From the NCBI GenBank assembly GCA_047601745.1, contig JASGIS010000001.1, positions 4,402,001 through 4,466,000 on the forward strand: a stretch of DNA of 64,000 nucleotides, given 5' to 3'. The notes under the pieces were generated by a model that ran no database searches, was not told where the DNA came from, and saw only the letters and a program-made list of their open reading frames with translations. This document shows positions 1-7,961 of the stretch, piece after piece; position 1 is the stretch's first letter; each line of letters opens with the position of its first letter. The stretch comes from JAKPAM01 sp047601745. Lineage in GTDB: Bacteria; Pseudomonadota; Gammaproteobacteria; Burkholderiales; Burkholderiaceae_E. A program made the translations under genes and the position numbers.

Positions 1-4
1 GCAC

Positions 5-493
5 GTGCGCGGCATGAACGGAGCAGCGAAGGTACTCGGCATCTCACGGCAGGCGCTGCACGCCTGGATCGCGCATCGCCGGCCGGACATCATGTCGGCC
101 ATGCTGCGGTTCTCGCGCGGGATCGTGGGCTTCGATCGAGCGGCTCTCCTCGCGATCAAGAAGGCCTGGGCTGAGCGAAAGCCGCCCAAGCGCAAGCCGC
201 GGCCGCCGCAGCGCGTCGCTGCACGACCGAACAGCGCGACACGTACGATCGTCCGGCTGATCGACAAGGCGCCCGGGCCGCTGACGCTGCGCCAGGTGCA
301 CATCTCATCGGGCTGCGCGTACGAGATGGACGAGCTCGCTGCTGCTGCGCGCCGACTCGAGCAGCGCGGCGTCCTGGAATCGAGCCTGGTCGAGCGCGAG
401 GCCAGCACCGGCAGGCGGATGATCAAGGCGTACAGCCGAGGCCCGGCGTTCGCCGGCACACGCGAGCGGTACGCGTCGGCACTGTCGCGATAG
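5..493 (+). CDS. HTH-containing protein, phage-like, possibly 5'-truncated
   Basis: A protein of about 162 residues whose N-terminus (residues 4-22, GAAKVLGISRQALHAWI) reads as a helix-turn-helix of the MerR/Fis-like kind. It is followed by a basic, Pro-rich linker (KPPKRKPRPPQ) and a second small domain from about residue 80 (VRLIDKAPGPLTLRQV, then ELAAAARRLEQRGVLE) that looks like a winged helix. GTG at 5 and ATG at 14 are both possible starts, and the frame is open to the window edge, so the true start may lie outside. I do not recognise a named family. Together with the phage-type protein at 742-1314 it suggests the end of a prophage or integrative element. Confidence 0.6.
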   Translation: MRGMNGAAKVLGISRQALHAWIAHRRPDIMSAMLRFSRGIVGFDRAALLAIKKAWAERKPPKRKPRPPQRVAARPNSATRTIVRLIDKAPGPLTLRQVHISSGCAYEMDELAAAARRLEQRGVLESSLVEREASTGRRMIKAYSRGPAFAGTRERYASALSR

Positions 494-496
494 AGC

Positions 497-528
497 AAAG
501 TGCGCAGTCCCTCGTCGAAAGTGCGCAG
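497..528. repeat. Pair of 11-bp direct repeats, 21 bp apart
   Basis: AAAGTGCGCAG occurs at 497-507 and again at 518-528, exactly two helical turns apart, directly after the stop codon of the HTH gene. This spacing is typical of operator or iteron half-sites on one face of the helix, but no gene start lies immediately downstream. The rest of the stretch 494-741 holds no convincing gene. Confidence 0.35.
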
Positions 529-741
529 GTGCGTACTTTTTCCCCGTCCTGGGGTCAAGACGGTAAAGCCGGCGCGCAAAGCGCATATATCCCTCGCGCC
601 TTGTCGCCCGAGAACCCCATCGCCAGCTCATAGAGTCAGCGGGCTGAAAGTTCAGCCGGTAGTGCTCGGCAATCTCCGGCCGGCGGCCGCCGCGCGCGCC
701 GCTACTGTGCTCGGCGATGCCGCCACGTCAGCTCGACAAGC

Positions 742-1314
742 TCATGCGTGACGCGCCATCAGGTCGGAGCGGCGGCGCTCATAGTAATGCCGCTGGTACT
801 CGGCAGCCTCTTGCCATGCCTGCTTGTCAATGGCGTCTTGCTCGGCAGGCGTCAGGGGCTTGCGAGGCGCGGCCGCCGCCAGGTGGAAGCCCATGCCCTC
901 ACGCGGCGGGATGCCGAGGCAAGGCAGATCGAAGGGGAGTTGCGGCTCGGTCGGATTCGCCAGAATGGCCGCCAGCGCCCACCGCGCCATCCGGTCGTAG
1001 AAGCCGTCCGGGTGTCCGTAGTTCCAATAGCGCACCATCGCCTGGCCAGCAAAGCGCATGGCGTGGTACGCCTCTTCCGGGTTGTGCCGGGCCAGCTCGA
1101 CGAGCTCGCAAAACCAGATTTCTCCGATCCCATAGTGCTCATGCCAGTCGTTCTCACGGCTGGGCATGAACCAGTTGATCAGCCGGCCATCGGCGTCCCG
1201 CTTGGTGAAGGACAGGTCATCACGGCTGCGGATGCTGCGAGTCTCGAAGTTGAGGGTATTGGTGGTGGTGTCGCTACTAACGACGCCTTCGGCGGGCAGG
1301 TTTTGACTAGCCAT
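742..1314 (-). CDS. Conserved phage/prophage-type hypothetical protein
   Basis: A protein of 190 residues starting at the ATG at 1314, chosen because a strong ribosome binding site (GGAGG, then 5 nt) precedes it. The frame continues upstream to 1575 but that part looks non-coding (see the leader). The body contains NWFMPSRENDWHEHYGIGEIWF and, near residue 100, RFAGQAMVRYWNYGHPDGFY; the C-terminus is charged (QEAAEYQRHYYERRRSDLM). I recall proteins of this kind from prophages and integrated elements of Burkholderia and Pseudomonas, with no assigned function. No signal peptide or membrane segment is seen. The antisense frame is open too, which is a base-composition shadow. Confidence 0.7.
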   Translation of the reverse strand: MASQNLPAEGVVSSDTTTNTLNFETRSIRSRDDLSFTKRDADGRLINWFMPSRENDWHEHYGIGEIWFCELVELARHNPEEAYHAMRFAGQAMVRYWNYGHPDGFYDRMARWALAAILANPTEPQLPFDLPCLGIPPREGMGFHLAAAAPRKPLTPAEQDAIDKQAWQEAAEYQRHYYERRRSDLMARHA

Positions 1315-1575
1315 GATGGCCTCCGTGGGTGCAGTGTTAGCTGCCACATCGACGCCAATCGAGGCGGCAGCCCTGACGGGTTGGCGTACCGGGCACCCGC
1401 GGACGGAACCGGCGAGTCTTTCGACTCCCCGCCAGGGCCGCCATTGAACGACACCGGGGCCCGGCAAACAAAGAAGCCGCGGACTGAACAGTCGACGCGG
1501 CTCTTGCCGCGAGTGCTTCGGGACGCCAATCCCGACCCCTTTTTCAGGGGAATCCCAGCATAGGCCGGCGGTCAC
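1315..1575 (-). ncRNA. Strongly folded leader RNA upstream of the phage-type gene (C4-antisense-like candidate)
   Basis: Reading the minus strand from 1575 towards the start codon at 1314, several stems follow one another. CCCC-TGAAAAA-GGGG lies near 1541-1555. A long hairpin at 1475-1502 has arms AGCCGCG/CGCGGCT extended by GACTG/CAGTC around a TT loop. A GAGTC-GAAA-GACTC stem with a GNRA tetraloop lies near 1417-1430. The start codon with its GGAGG site follows. Phage P1/P7 and many prophages carry a C4 antisense RNA ahead of ant/icd-type genes, and databases often call this kind of region 'Icd-like'. I infer a relative; I cannot run a covariance model. Confidence 0.4.
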
Positions 1576-1873
1576 CGAGTGTCAATCGCGCTGACCGGTC
1601 GATCGCGACGGGCAAGCGGCGCCCGCATCGGTAGGCAGAACTCGAGCCGGAAGCCGCGCTCGCGGCGCGCGGAGCGATCTGGATGCTGGGGCTGACGCGG
1701 CGACGAAATGAACGGGTACGAGAGCGGGTACGAAACCCATGAATCGCCCGGAAACGTAGATCTGGCGCGGAGGTGTGACGGCCCCTCTCGCCAGCGCTGC
1801 CCCCCTTCGACCGGCCCGATCCCATACGATCTCGCGCTGCCCGGTCGACGAACCGATGACCGGATCGACGGCG

Positions 1874-2140
1874 TCAGCGGCGCTGGCTGCGCCGTACATC
1901 GAGACGCCGGTGGCACCATGCCGTTTCGGCGACGCGTTCGCGCCATCGCCGGGCCATCCTGGCCGACACGCCCCCCAGTACGAGCGGAGCGCGCCCCGCG
2001 CGCGAGTCCCGGTCCCGTTTTCCGTGACAGACGATCGCGCCTTCATCCTCGTCGGTCCGGTCGAAACCGAGGAATGAGCCAATGAGCAGCACGGCGAGCA
2101 CCCAGATGATGCAGCCAAGGGTCCAGTGCAGCCAGATCAT
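1874..2140 (-). CDS. Small membrane protein (hypothetical)
   Basis: 88 residues, beginning MIWLHWTLGCIIWVLAVLLI: one transmembrane helix at residues 5-24, then an acidic stretch (DRTDEDEG) and a basic tail. The start is supported by an excellent ribosome binding site (GGAGGTGACGA directly before ATG at 2140). The reading after about residue 40 is Arg-rich and of low quality, so the real protein could be shorter through an unseen change, but no earlier stop exists. Function unknown. The flanks 1576-1873 and 2141-2383 hold no gene I can support. Confidence 0.5.
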   Translation of the reverse strand: MIWLHWTLGCIIWVLAVLLIGSFLGFDRTDEDEGAIVCHGKRDRDSRAGRAPLVLGGVSARMARRWRERVAETAWCHRRLDVRRSQRR

Positions 2141-2383
2141 TCGTCACCTCCGTCGGTAGAGCCATCGTCAGGCCCGTTCACGTCAGCGCGATGCAAGGGT
2201 CATGCCGCCCCGGATGCCGATCGCGTCTTGCCGTGCGGTCCGCTCACGATGTCGATGGACATATTCATGCTGTCCTCGGCTCGATGCCGCGACTGACATC
2301 ACGCTGGCGCGAGTTTCAGCGCGAGGATGCCGGCCGCGATCGGCGCGACGCCGGCAAATGTGACGATATCGCCCGATCCGGCC

Positions 2384-3676
2384 TCAGCGCCCGATCCGGC
2401 TCTTCGGCAACGCCAGGATCACCAGCGCGCCGGCGACGGCCATTCCACCGACGAACAGCAGCGCGCCGTCGTAGTTGCCGACCACGTCGTGATAGTGCGC
2501 GACCGCCAAGGGCCCGACGGCGCCGATCAGCAAGGCCATCGGCAGCGCCGCGCCGCGGATCGCGCCCAGGTGGCGGCGGCCGAAATGCGAGGCCCAGATC
2601 ACCTCCTGCATCGGGATCATGCCGCCCCAGCCGGTTCCGAGCAGGAAGAACGCCGCCGACTGCCAGGTCGTCGAGCGTTGCTGCACGGCGATCACGATCA
2701 TCATCATCGCGAGGCCGGTCAGCGTGGCGCTCAGCGCCGCCAGCGGTTTCGGGTTCATCCGGTCGATCATCCAGCCCCACACGGGTTTGGTCGCCATCGC
2801 CGGAATCGAGGCGATCAGGACCAGCCAGGCGGCCCAGCCCCGCGAATAACCGGCGTCGCTGATGAACGGCACCGTCTGGATCAGGATCACCGGGATGTTC
2901 ACCTGGTACAGGCCGAAAGCCAGCACCAGCATGTAGAACGCCCGGGTGCGCAGCGCCTGGCCGCGCGTCAACGAACCGTCGTAGTCGGCTTGCGCCCGCC
3001 GCGCGTCGCCGCCGGCAACCTGTTCGGCCGTCTTGCCGTCCGGATACAGGCCGTGGTCCTCGGGCGTGCGCCGCATCACCAGGGCCGCCGGCAGCGTCAG
3101 CAGCACGCTGGCGACGGCCATCGCCTGCCAGCCGCTGCGCCAGCCGAAGCGGTCGATGTAGGTGGTGATCAGCGGCGTCACGCCGATGCCGGCGAACGAG
3201 ATGCCCATCGCCGCCCACGCGATCGCCTGGCCTCTTTTCTCGACGAACCACTTGGCCAGCGTCACGCTGACGACCAGGTTGCCGAGCAGCGACGCGCCGA
3301 CGGTCAGCACGACGCCGTTCAGCAGCACCCATTGCCACCAGGCGCTCGCGTGCGACAGGCCCCACAAGGCCAGCGCCAGCACGACCATGCCGAACAGCAT
3401 CAGCGGGCGCGCGCCGCGTCGATCGACCTGCGCGCCGATGACGAAGCCGGTGAAGGCGGCCACGAACTGGCCGAGGCTGCGCGGCAGCACGAACTCGGCG
3501 CGCGTCCAGCCCAGCTCGCCGATCATCGGCAGCATGAACGAGCCGATCGCGTAGTTCTGCGCGCCCACCGAAACGAACTGCGTGACGAACGCGGCGACGA
3601 TCATCCAGTGCCCGTAATACAGGCGAGCGGTGGCGCGCTTCGACGGCGCCGAGGCGTCGGCGCGCACGCTGGCCAT
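2384..3676 (-). CDS. MFS transporter (oxalate/formate or monocarboxylate-like)
   Basis: 430 residues with the 12-helix pattern of the major facilitator superfamily. Loop 2-3 carries the family signature as GAQVDRRGARPLM (residues about 81-93) and the mirrored loop 8-9 reads WGWMIDRMNPKP. Residues GHWMIVAAFVTQFVSVG open TM1. The protein resembles the monocarboxylate/oxalate:formate antiporter branch, so the substrate is probably a small organic acid, but nothing nearby fixes it. The ATG at 3676 has GAGGAG about ten bases upstream. The gene is divergent from mgtA across a 200-bp gap. It ends just after TM12; a 13-bp duplication (2370-2382 and 2388-2400) surrounds the stop codon. Confidence 0.85.
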   Translation of the reverse strand: MASVRADASAPSKRATARLYYGHWMIVAAFVTQFVSVGAQNYAIGSFMLPMIGELGWTRAEFVLPRSLGQFVAAFTGFVIGAQVDRRGARPLMLFGMVVLALALWGLSHASAWWQWVLLNGVVLTVGASLLGNLVVSVTLAKWFVEKRGQAIAWAAMGISFAGIGVTPLITTYIDRFGWRSGWQAMAVASVLLTLPAALVMRRTPEDHGLYPDGKTAEQVAGGDARRAQADYDGSLTRGQALRTRAFYMLVLAFGLYQVNIPVILIQTVPFISDAGYSRGWAAWLVLIASIPAMATKPVWGWMIDRMNPKPLAALSATLTGLAMMMIVIAVQQRSTTWQSAAFFLLGTGWGGMIPMQEVIWASHFGRRHLGAIRGAALPMALLIGAVGPLAVAHYHDVVGNYDGALLFVGGMAVAGALVILALPKSRIGR

Positions 3677-3848
3677 GGACGGTGTCTCCTCGTTCGTTCG
3701 ATCGTTCGGCGGCCATTGTGCGCGATTCCGGCGCAGCGCGCCGCGCCGGGTGTTTCGGAACGGCGCAGTGCGTTCGCCGGACAGCGATGCATCGCCGTCC
3801 GACAGCGGCGATGCGGTAGTCTGATCGCCCGTCGTCCGATCATCCGCG

Positions 3849-3866
3849 GGCCGAACCGTTTCGGCC
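3849..3866 (+). promoter_or_regulatory. Hairpin abutting the mgtA ribosome binding site
   Basis: GGCCGAA-CCGT-TTCGGCC forms a perfect 7-bp stem with a 4-nt loop. It ends immediately before the GGAG ribosome binding site of mgtA at 3867-3870. Other bacteria control mgtA through its leader RNA, so a structure here is worth noting. The leader is too short for the known long Mg2+ riboswitches, and no leader peptide is evident. Confidence 0.3.
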
Positions 3867-3876
3867 GGAGCAACGC

Positions 3877-6510
3877 ATGGAGCGCAACCCGGCCTCGTAT
3901 CCGGCCAGCAGCCATGACCCTTATTGGGCGAAGCCGCCCGAACGGCTGCTGGACGAGCTGGGCTCGGCGCCCGGCGGCCTGTCGGCGGCGGACGCCGACG
4001 CGCGTTTGCGCGCGGACGGTCCGAACGTGCTCGGTCGCAAGGCCGGCCATCCGGCCGTCGCCGCTTTCGCGCGGCAGTTCCGCAGCCCGCTGGTCCTGAT
4101 CCTGATCTTCGCGGCCGTGGTCTCGGCCTTCGTCGGCGAAGGCAGCGAGGCGGTCATCATCGCCGTCATCGTGCTGGCCAGCTGCGTGTTGTCGTTCACG
4201 CAGGAATACGGCGCTTCGCGGGCGATGGAAGCCCTGAGCGCGCGCATCGCCCGCAAGGCGAGCGTGCTGCGCGCCGGCGAGGTGACGGCCGTCGCCGTCG
4301 AGGACATCGTGCCCGGCGACGTGATCCGGCTGTCGGCGGGCAACCTGATTCCTGCCGACGGCGTGCTGCTGGAGGCGCGCGACCTGAACGTCAGCGAATC
4401 CGCGCTGACCGGCGAGACCTTCCCGGTGGTCAAGGCGCCGGGCGTCTGCGCGCCGGATACCCGGCTCGGCGAGCGCGCCAACGCGGTCTTCACCGGTACG
4501 TCGGTGCGCAGCGGCACGGCGACGATGCTGGCCGTGCGTACCGGCGAGCACACCGAGTTCGCATCGATCGCGGCCACGATCGCCCACGGCGCGCCGCAGA
4601 CGCAGTTCAACCGCGGCATCCGCCGCTTCGGCTATCTGATGACCGAGGTGATGCTGGCCATCGTCATCCTGGTCTTCTTCGCCAATCTGCTGTTGAAGCG
4701 GCCGCCGATCGACTCGCTGCTGTTCTCGCTGGCGCTGGCGGTGGGCCTGACGCCGGAGCTGCTGCCGGCGATCATCAGCGTCACGCTGGCGCGCGGCGCG
4801 CGCATGATGGCGGCCGGCGGCGTCATCGTGCGCCGCCTCGACGCGGTCGAAAACCTGGGCAGCATGGATCTGCTGTGCACCGACAAGACCGGGACGCTGA
4901 CCGAAGGCGTCATCCATCTGGACGCCTGCACCGATCCGCAGGGCGTCGCCTCGGAGCAGGTGCGGCGCTGGGCGCTGTTGAACGCGAGCCTGCAGACCGG
5001 CATGGCGAATCCGCTCGACGAGGCGATCGTGGCGGGCCGGCGCGATACCGACGATCCGGCATCCTGCGCCAAGGTCGATGAGATCCCGTACGACTTCGTC
5101 CGCAAGCGGCTTTCGATCGTCGTCAGGCCGGCCGGACAGGAAGGCGACGATCTGCTGATCTGCAAGGGCGCCGTGCAGAACGTCGTCGGCGTCTGTTCCT
5201 CGGTGCTCGACGCAACGGGCGAGCGAGCGCTGGACGAGGACCTGGCCGCCGCCATCGACGACAGGGTGCGGGGCTGGAGCGCGCAAGGCTACCGCGTGCT
5301 CGGCATCGCCGTGCGCCGTTTCGCGCGGAAGGAAGGCTACGCGCGCGAGGACGAGGCGGACCTGAGCTTCGCCGGTTTCCTGCTCTTCTTCGATCCGCCC
5401 AAAGCCGGCATGGCCGACACGCTGAAGGCGCTGGCCGCGCGCGGCATCCGGGTCAAGATGATCTCGGGCGACAACCGTTACGTCGCGGTCCACCTGGCCG
5501 AAGCGATCGGCCTGCCGAAACGCGATGTGCTGACCGGCGGCGAACTGGCCGAGCTGACGAAGGAGGCGCTGTTCGCGCGCGCGGCCCGGACCGACATCTT
5601 CGCCGAGATCGATCCGAACCAGAAGGAACGCATCATCGCCGCGTTGCGCCGGCACGGCCACGTCGTCGGTTATCTGGGCGACGGCATCAACGACGCGCCG
5701 GCGCTGCACGAGGCCGACGTCGGCATCTCGGTCGACGGCGCCGTCGACGTCGCGCGCGAGGCGGCCGACATGATCCTGCTCGAGCGCGATCTGGGCGTCG
5801 TGCTGCGCGGCGTCGACGATGGCCGCAGGACCTTCGCCAACACGATGAAGTACATCGCCATCACGACCAGCGCCAACTTCGGCAACATGATCTCGATGGC
5901 GTTCGCTTCGCTGTTCCTGCCGTTCCTGCCGCTGCTCGCGCCGCAGATCCTGTTGAACAACCTGCTGTCGGACGTGCCGTCACTGGCGATCGCCACCGAC
6001 AACGTCGATGCCGGGCAGACCCACGCGCCGCGCCATTGGGACATCGGCTACGTGCGCCGCTTCATGATCGCGTTCGGGCTGATCAGCTCGGTGTTCGATT
6101 TCGTGACCTTCGCGTTCCTGCTGTTCGTCGTCGGCGCGACCGCGCAGGTCTTCCAGACCGGCTGGTTCGTCGAATCGCTGGTCACCGAACTGGCGATCGT
6201 GCTGATCGTGCGCACCCGCAAGCCGTTCTGGCAGAGCCGTCCGAGCGCCTTGCTGTCCGGACTGACGCTGGCGGTCGCGGGACTCGCGCTCGCGATCCCT
6301 TATCTTCCGGGCATGGACTGGTTCGGTTTCGTGCCGCTGCCGCTGCCGGTCATCGCCGGCCTGATGGCGATCACCGTCGCTTATCTGGCGGCTTCGGAGG
6401 CGATGAAGCGGTGGTTCTTCGCCCGCGAGCGGCGGCGCGCCGGGCATCGAACCGCGCCCGATTTCGAGGACGCGGTCCGGTCGCGGCCGGCGATCAATCG
6501 TCGAGCGTGA
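3877..6510 (+). CDS. mgtA: Magnesium-importing P-type ATPase
   Basis: 877 residues, the usual length of type IIIB P-type ATPases that import Mg2+ across the inner membrane. Cation-ATPase N domain at residues 10-80; actuator motif LTGE near residue 188; phosphorylation site DKTGTLTEG with Asp336; nucleotide-binding KGA near residue 432; hinge GDGINDAP near residue 606. The TM4 motif is TPELLP, where Ca2+ and H+ pumps have PEGLP; MgtA/MgtB proteins have PEMLP-like forms. The C-terminal six-helix block is complete. GGAG precedes the ATG. The gene overlaps the convergent dodecin gene by 17 bp. Other P-type pumps are unlikely given the TM4 motif and the C-terminal layout. Confidence 0.93.
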   Translation: MERNPASYPASSHDPYWAKPPERLLDELGSAPGGLSAADADARLRADGPNVLGRKAGHPAVAAFARQFRSPLVLILIFAAVVSAFVGEGSEAVIIAVIVLASCVLSFTQEYGASRAMEALSARIARKASVLRAGEVTAVAVEDIVPGDVIRLSAGNLIPADGVLLEARDLNVSESALTGETFPVVKAPGVCAPDTRLGERANAVFTGTSVRSGTATMLAVRTGEHTEFASIAATIAHGAPQTQFNRGIRRFGYLMTEVMLAIVILVFFANLLLKRPPIDSLLFSLALAVGLTPELLPAIISVTLARGARMMAAGGVIVRRLDAVENLGSMDLLCTDKTGTLTEGVIHLDACTDPQGVASEQVRRWALLNASLQTGMANPLDEAIVAGRRDTDDPASCAKVDEIPYDFVRKRLSIVVRPAGQEGDDLLICKGAVQNVVGVCSSVLDATGERALDEDLAAAIDDRVRGWSAQGYRVLGIAVRRFARKEGYAREDEADLSFAGFLLFFDPPKAGMADTLKALAARGIRVKMISGDNRYVAVHLAEAIGLPKRDVLTGGELAELTKEALFARAARTDIFAEIDPNQKERIIAALRRHGHVVGYLGDGINDAPALHEADVGISVDGAVDVAREAADMILLERDLGVVLRGVDDGRRTFANTMKYIAITTSANFGNMISMAFASLFLPFLPLLAPQILLNNLLSDVPSLAIATDNVDAGQTHAPRHWDIGYVRRFMIAFGLISSVFDFVTFAFLLFVVGATAQVFQTGWFVESLVTELAIVLIVRTRKPFWQSRPSALLSGLTLAVAGLALAIPYLPGMDWFGFVPLPLPVIAGLMAITVAYLAASEAMKRWFFARERRRAGHRTAPDFEDAVRSRPAINRRA

Positions 6511-6703
6511 AGCCGACCTTGACCGTCACCTGCCAGTGAGCGACCTTGCCGTCGGCGATGTGGCCGCGGGTCTCGACGACCTCGAACCATTGCAGGTTGT
6601 GAAGCGAACGGCCCGCCTTTTCGATCGCCGTCCGCACGGCGTCCTCGATGCCGGTTGCGGACGATCCGGTGAGCTCCACCGACTTATAGACGTGATCGGA
6701 CAT
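6494..6703 (-). CDS. Dodecin family flavin-binding protein
   Basis: 69 residues: starts MSDHVYKSVELTGSS, followed by EDAVRTAIEKAGRSLHNLQWFEVVE, the conserved beta-alpha-beta-beta fold of dodecins, with the flavin-stacking Trp in NLQWFEV. Dodecins form hollow dodecamers that store or buffer flavins (riboflavin/FMN, or CoA in some species) in the cytoplasm. I chose the ATG at 6703 because GAGGAG lies 7 bases upstream; longer in-frame starts up to 6757 lack a site. The last 17 bp overlap the end of mgtA tail to tail. Confidence 0.92.
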   Translation of the reverse strand: MSDHVYKSVELTGSSATGIEDAVRTAIEKAGRSLHNLQWFEVVETRGHIADGKVAHWQVTVKVGFTLDD

Positions 6704-6821
6704 CGTGCGTCTCCTCATGGGTTGGTGAACGTCCATTGTGCGCTCGGCGGCGAGCACCTGTCATCGAGATGAAAGCACGCAGCGCGCCAGATGGAGGGCT
6801 TCGCGCTCCGGAGTATGATGA

Positions 6822-7949
6822 ATGGACCGACTCCCCGATATGCCCATGAACGAAAAGAATCGTGGCGAACACAGCGTTCCGCTGTTCTGGCCGTTGTCGG
6901 CCGCTTTCGAGGCGGGCACCGCCACGTTGTCGGCCACCGAGCGGCTGTTCGAATTCCTCGGCAACGCGCGAGAGATCGATCATCCTCCGCCGCCGAAATG
7001 GTTCACGCGCAACACGGTCAGGCTCGATCTGCAGACGATGCGCCTGCGCGAATTCGGTACGCCGGGCAGCGGCCTACCGATCCTCGTCGATGCGCCGTAT
7101 GCCGGCCACGATTCGAGCATCGCCGATTTCGGCGAGGGCCAGAGCCTGGTCGGCGCGCTGCTCGGCGCCGGCGCGCCGGCGGTCTGGGTGACCGACTGGA
7201 AGAGCGCGACGGCCGAGATGCGCTACTTCTCGATCGACACTTACCTGGCCGAGCTGAACGCGGCGATCGACGATCTGGGCGGACGCGTGCATCTGGTCGG
7301 CCTGTGCCAGGGCGGCTGGATGGCGGCGATGCTGGCCGCGCGCTTTCCGCACAAGGTCGCGTCGCTGGTGCTGGCCGGTTCGCCGATCGATACGAACGCC
7401 GGCGACGGACCGATCAAGCGCCTGGCCCACACGATGCCGATGGCCGCTTATGAGCGGATGGTCTTGATGGGGCAGGGACGCATGCCCGGCAAGTTCATGC
7501 TCGCCGGCTGGAAGAACATGCATCCGGACACCCAGTACCTCGGCAAGTACGTGACGCTGTACGAGCACCTGGAAGATCGCGACTACATCGAGCGCACCAA
7601 GCAGTTCGAGAGCTGGTACGAGAACGCGCTCGATCTGCCGGGCACTTATTACCTGCAGACGATCGAGCTGTTGTTCAAGGACAACCGCTTCGCGAAGGGG
7701 CGCTTCGTCGGCCTGGGCCGCGAGCTGAAGCTCGCCGACGTCAAGTGCCCCGCTTATCTGCTGGCCGGCGACGACGACGACATCACGACCGGCGAGCAGG
7801 TGTTCGCCGCCCGCGATCTGCTGGGCACGCCGAAGAACCGCATCGAGGAGAAGCGGGTGCCCGGAGGGCATATCGGCCTGTTCATGGGGCGCAAGACCGT
7901 CGCCGAAACCTGGCCGGTCATCACCCGATGGATCCTGGCGCAGGACTGA
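6822..7949 (+). CDS. PhaC-like alpha/beta hydrolase
   Basis: 375 residues with an alpha/beta-hydrolase fold. The nucleophile elbow is GLCQGGW with Cys162: the G-x-C-x-G box of polyhydroxyalkanoate synthases, not the Ser of ordinary lipases. An acid loop (LLAGDDDDITTGEQVF) and the catalytic His in PGGHIGLFMGRK follow, matching the PhaC-type triad. At 375 residues it lacks the N-terminal region of true class I PHA synthases (about 560-600), so it is a PhaC-related hydrolase or transferase of unproven substrate. It ends 12 bp before atpD, so it is probably co-transcribed with the N-ATPase operon. The ATG at 6822 is preceded by CGGAG; ATGs at 6840 and 6846 are alternatives. Confidence 0.75.
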   Translation: MDRLPDMPMNEKNRGEHSVPLFWPLSAAFEAGTATLSATERLFEFLGNAREIDHPPPPKWFTRNTVRLDLQTMRLREFGTPGSGLPILVDAPYAGHDSSIADFGEGQSLVGALLGAGAPAVWVTDWKSATAEMRYFSIDTYLAELNAAIDDLGGRVHLVGLCQGGWMAAMLAARFPHKVASLVLAGSPIDTNAGDGPIKRLAHTMPMAAYERMVLMGQGRMPGKFMLAGWKNMHPDTQYLGKYVTLYEHLEDRDYIERTKQFESWYENALDLPGTYYLQTIELLFKDNRFAKGRFVGLGRELKLADVKCPAYLLAGDDDDITTGEQVFAARDLLGTPKNRIEEKRVPGGHIGLFMGRKTVAETWPVITRWILAQD

Positions 7950-7961
7950 GACCGTCAGAGC

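Noticed and set aside
748..1563. Plus-strand 271-codon frame opposite the phage-type gene
   Set aside because: The minus-strand gene has a strong ribosome binding site and a recognisable conserved sequence; the plus frame has neither.
2300..2400. Possible frameshifted extension of the MFS protein, encoding a hydrophobic stretch in another frame past a 13-bp duplication
   Set aside because: The annotated protein already ends just after the twelfth helix, as expected for the family; the extra stretch is not needed and may be chance.
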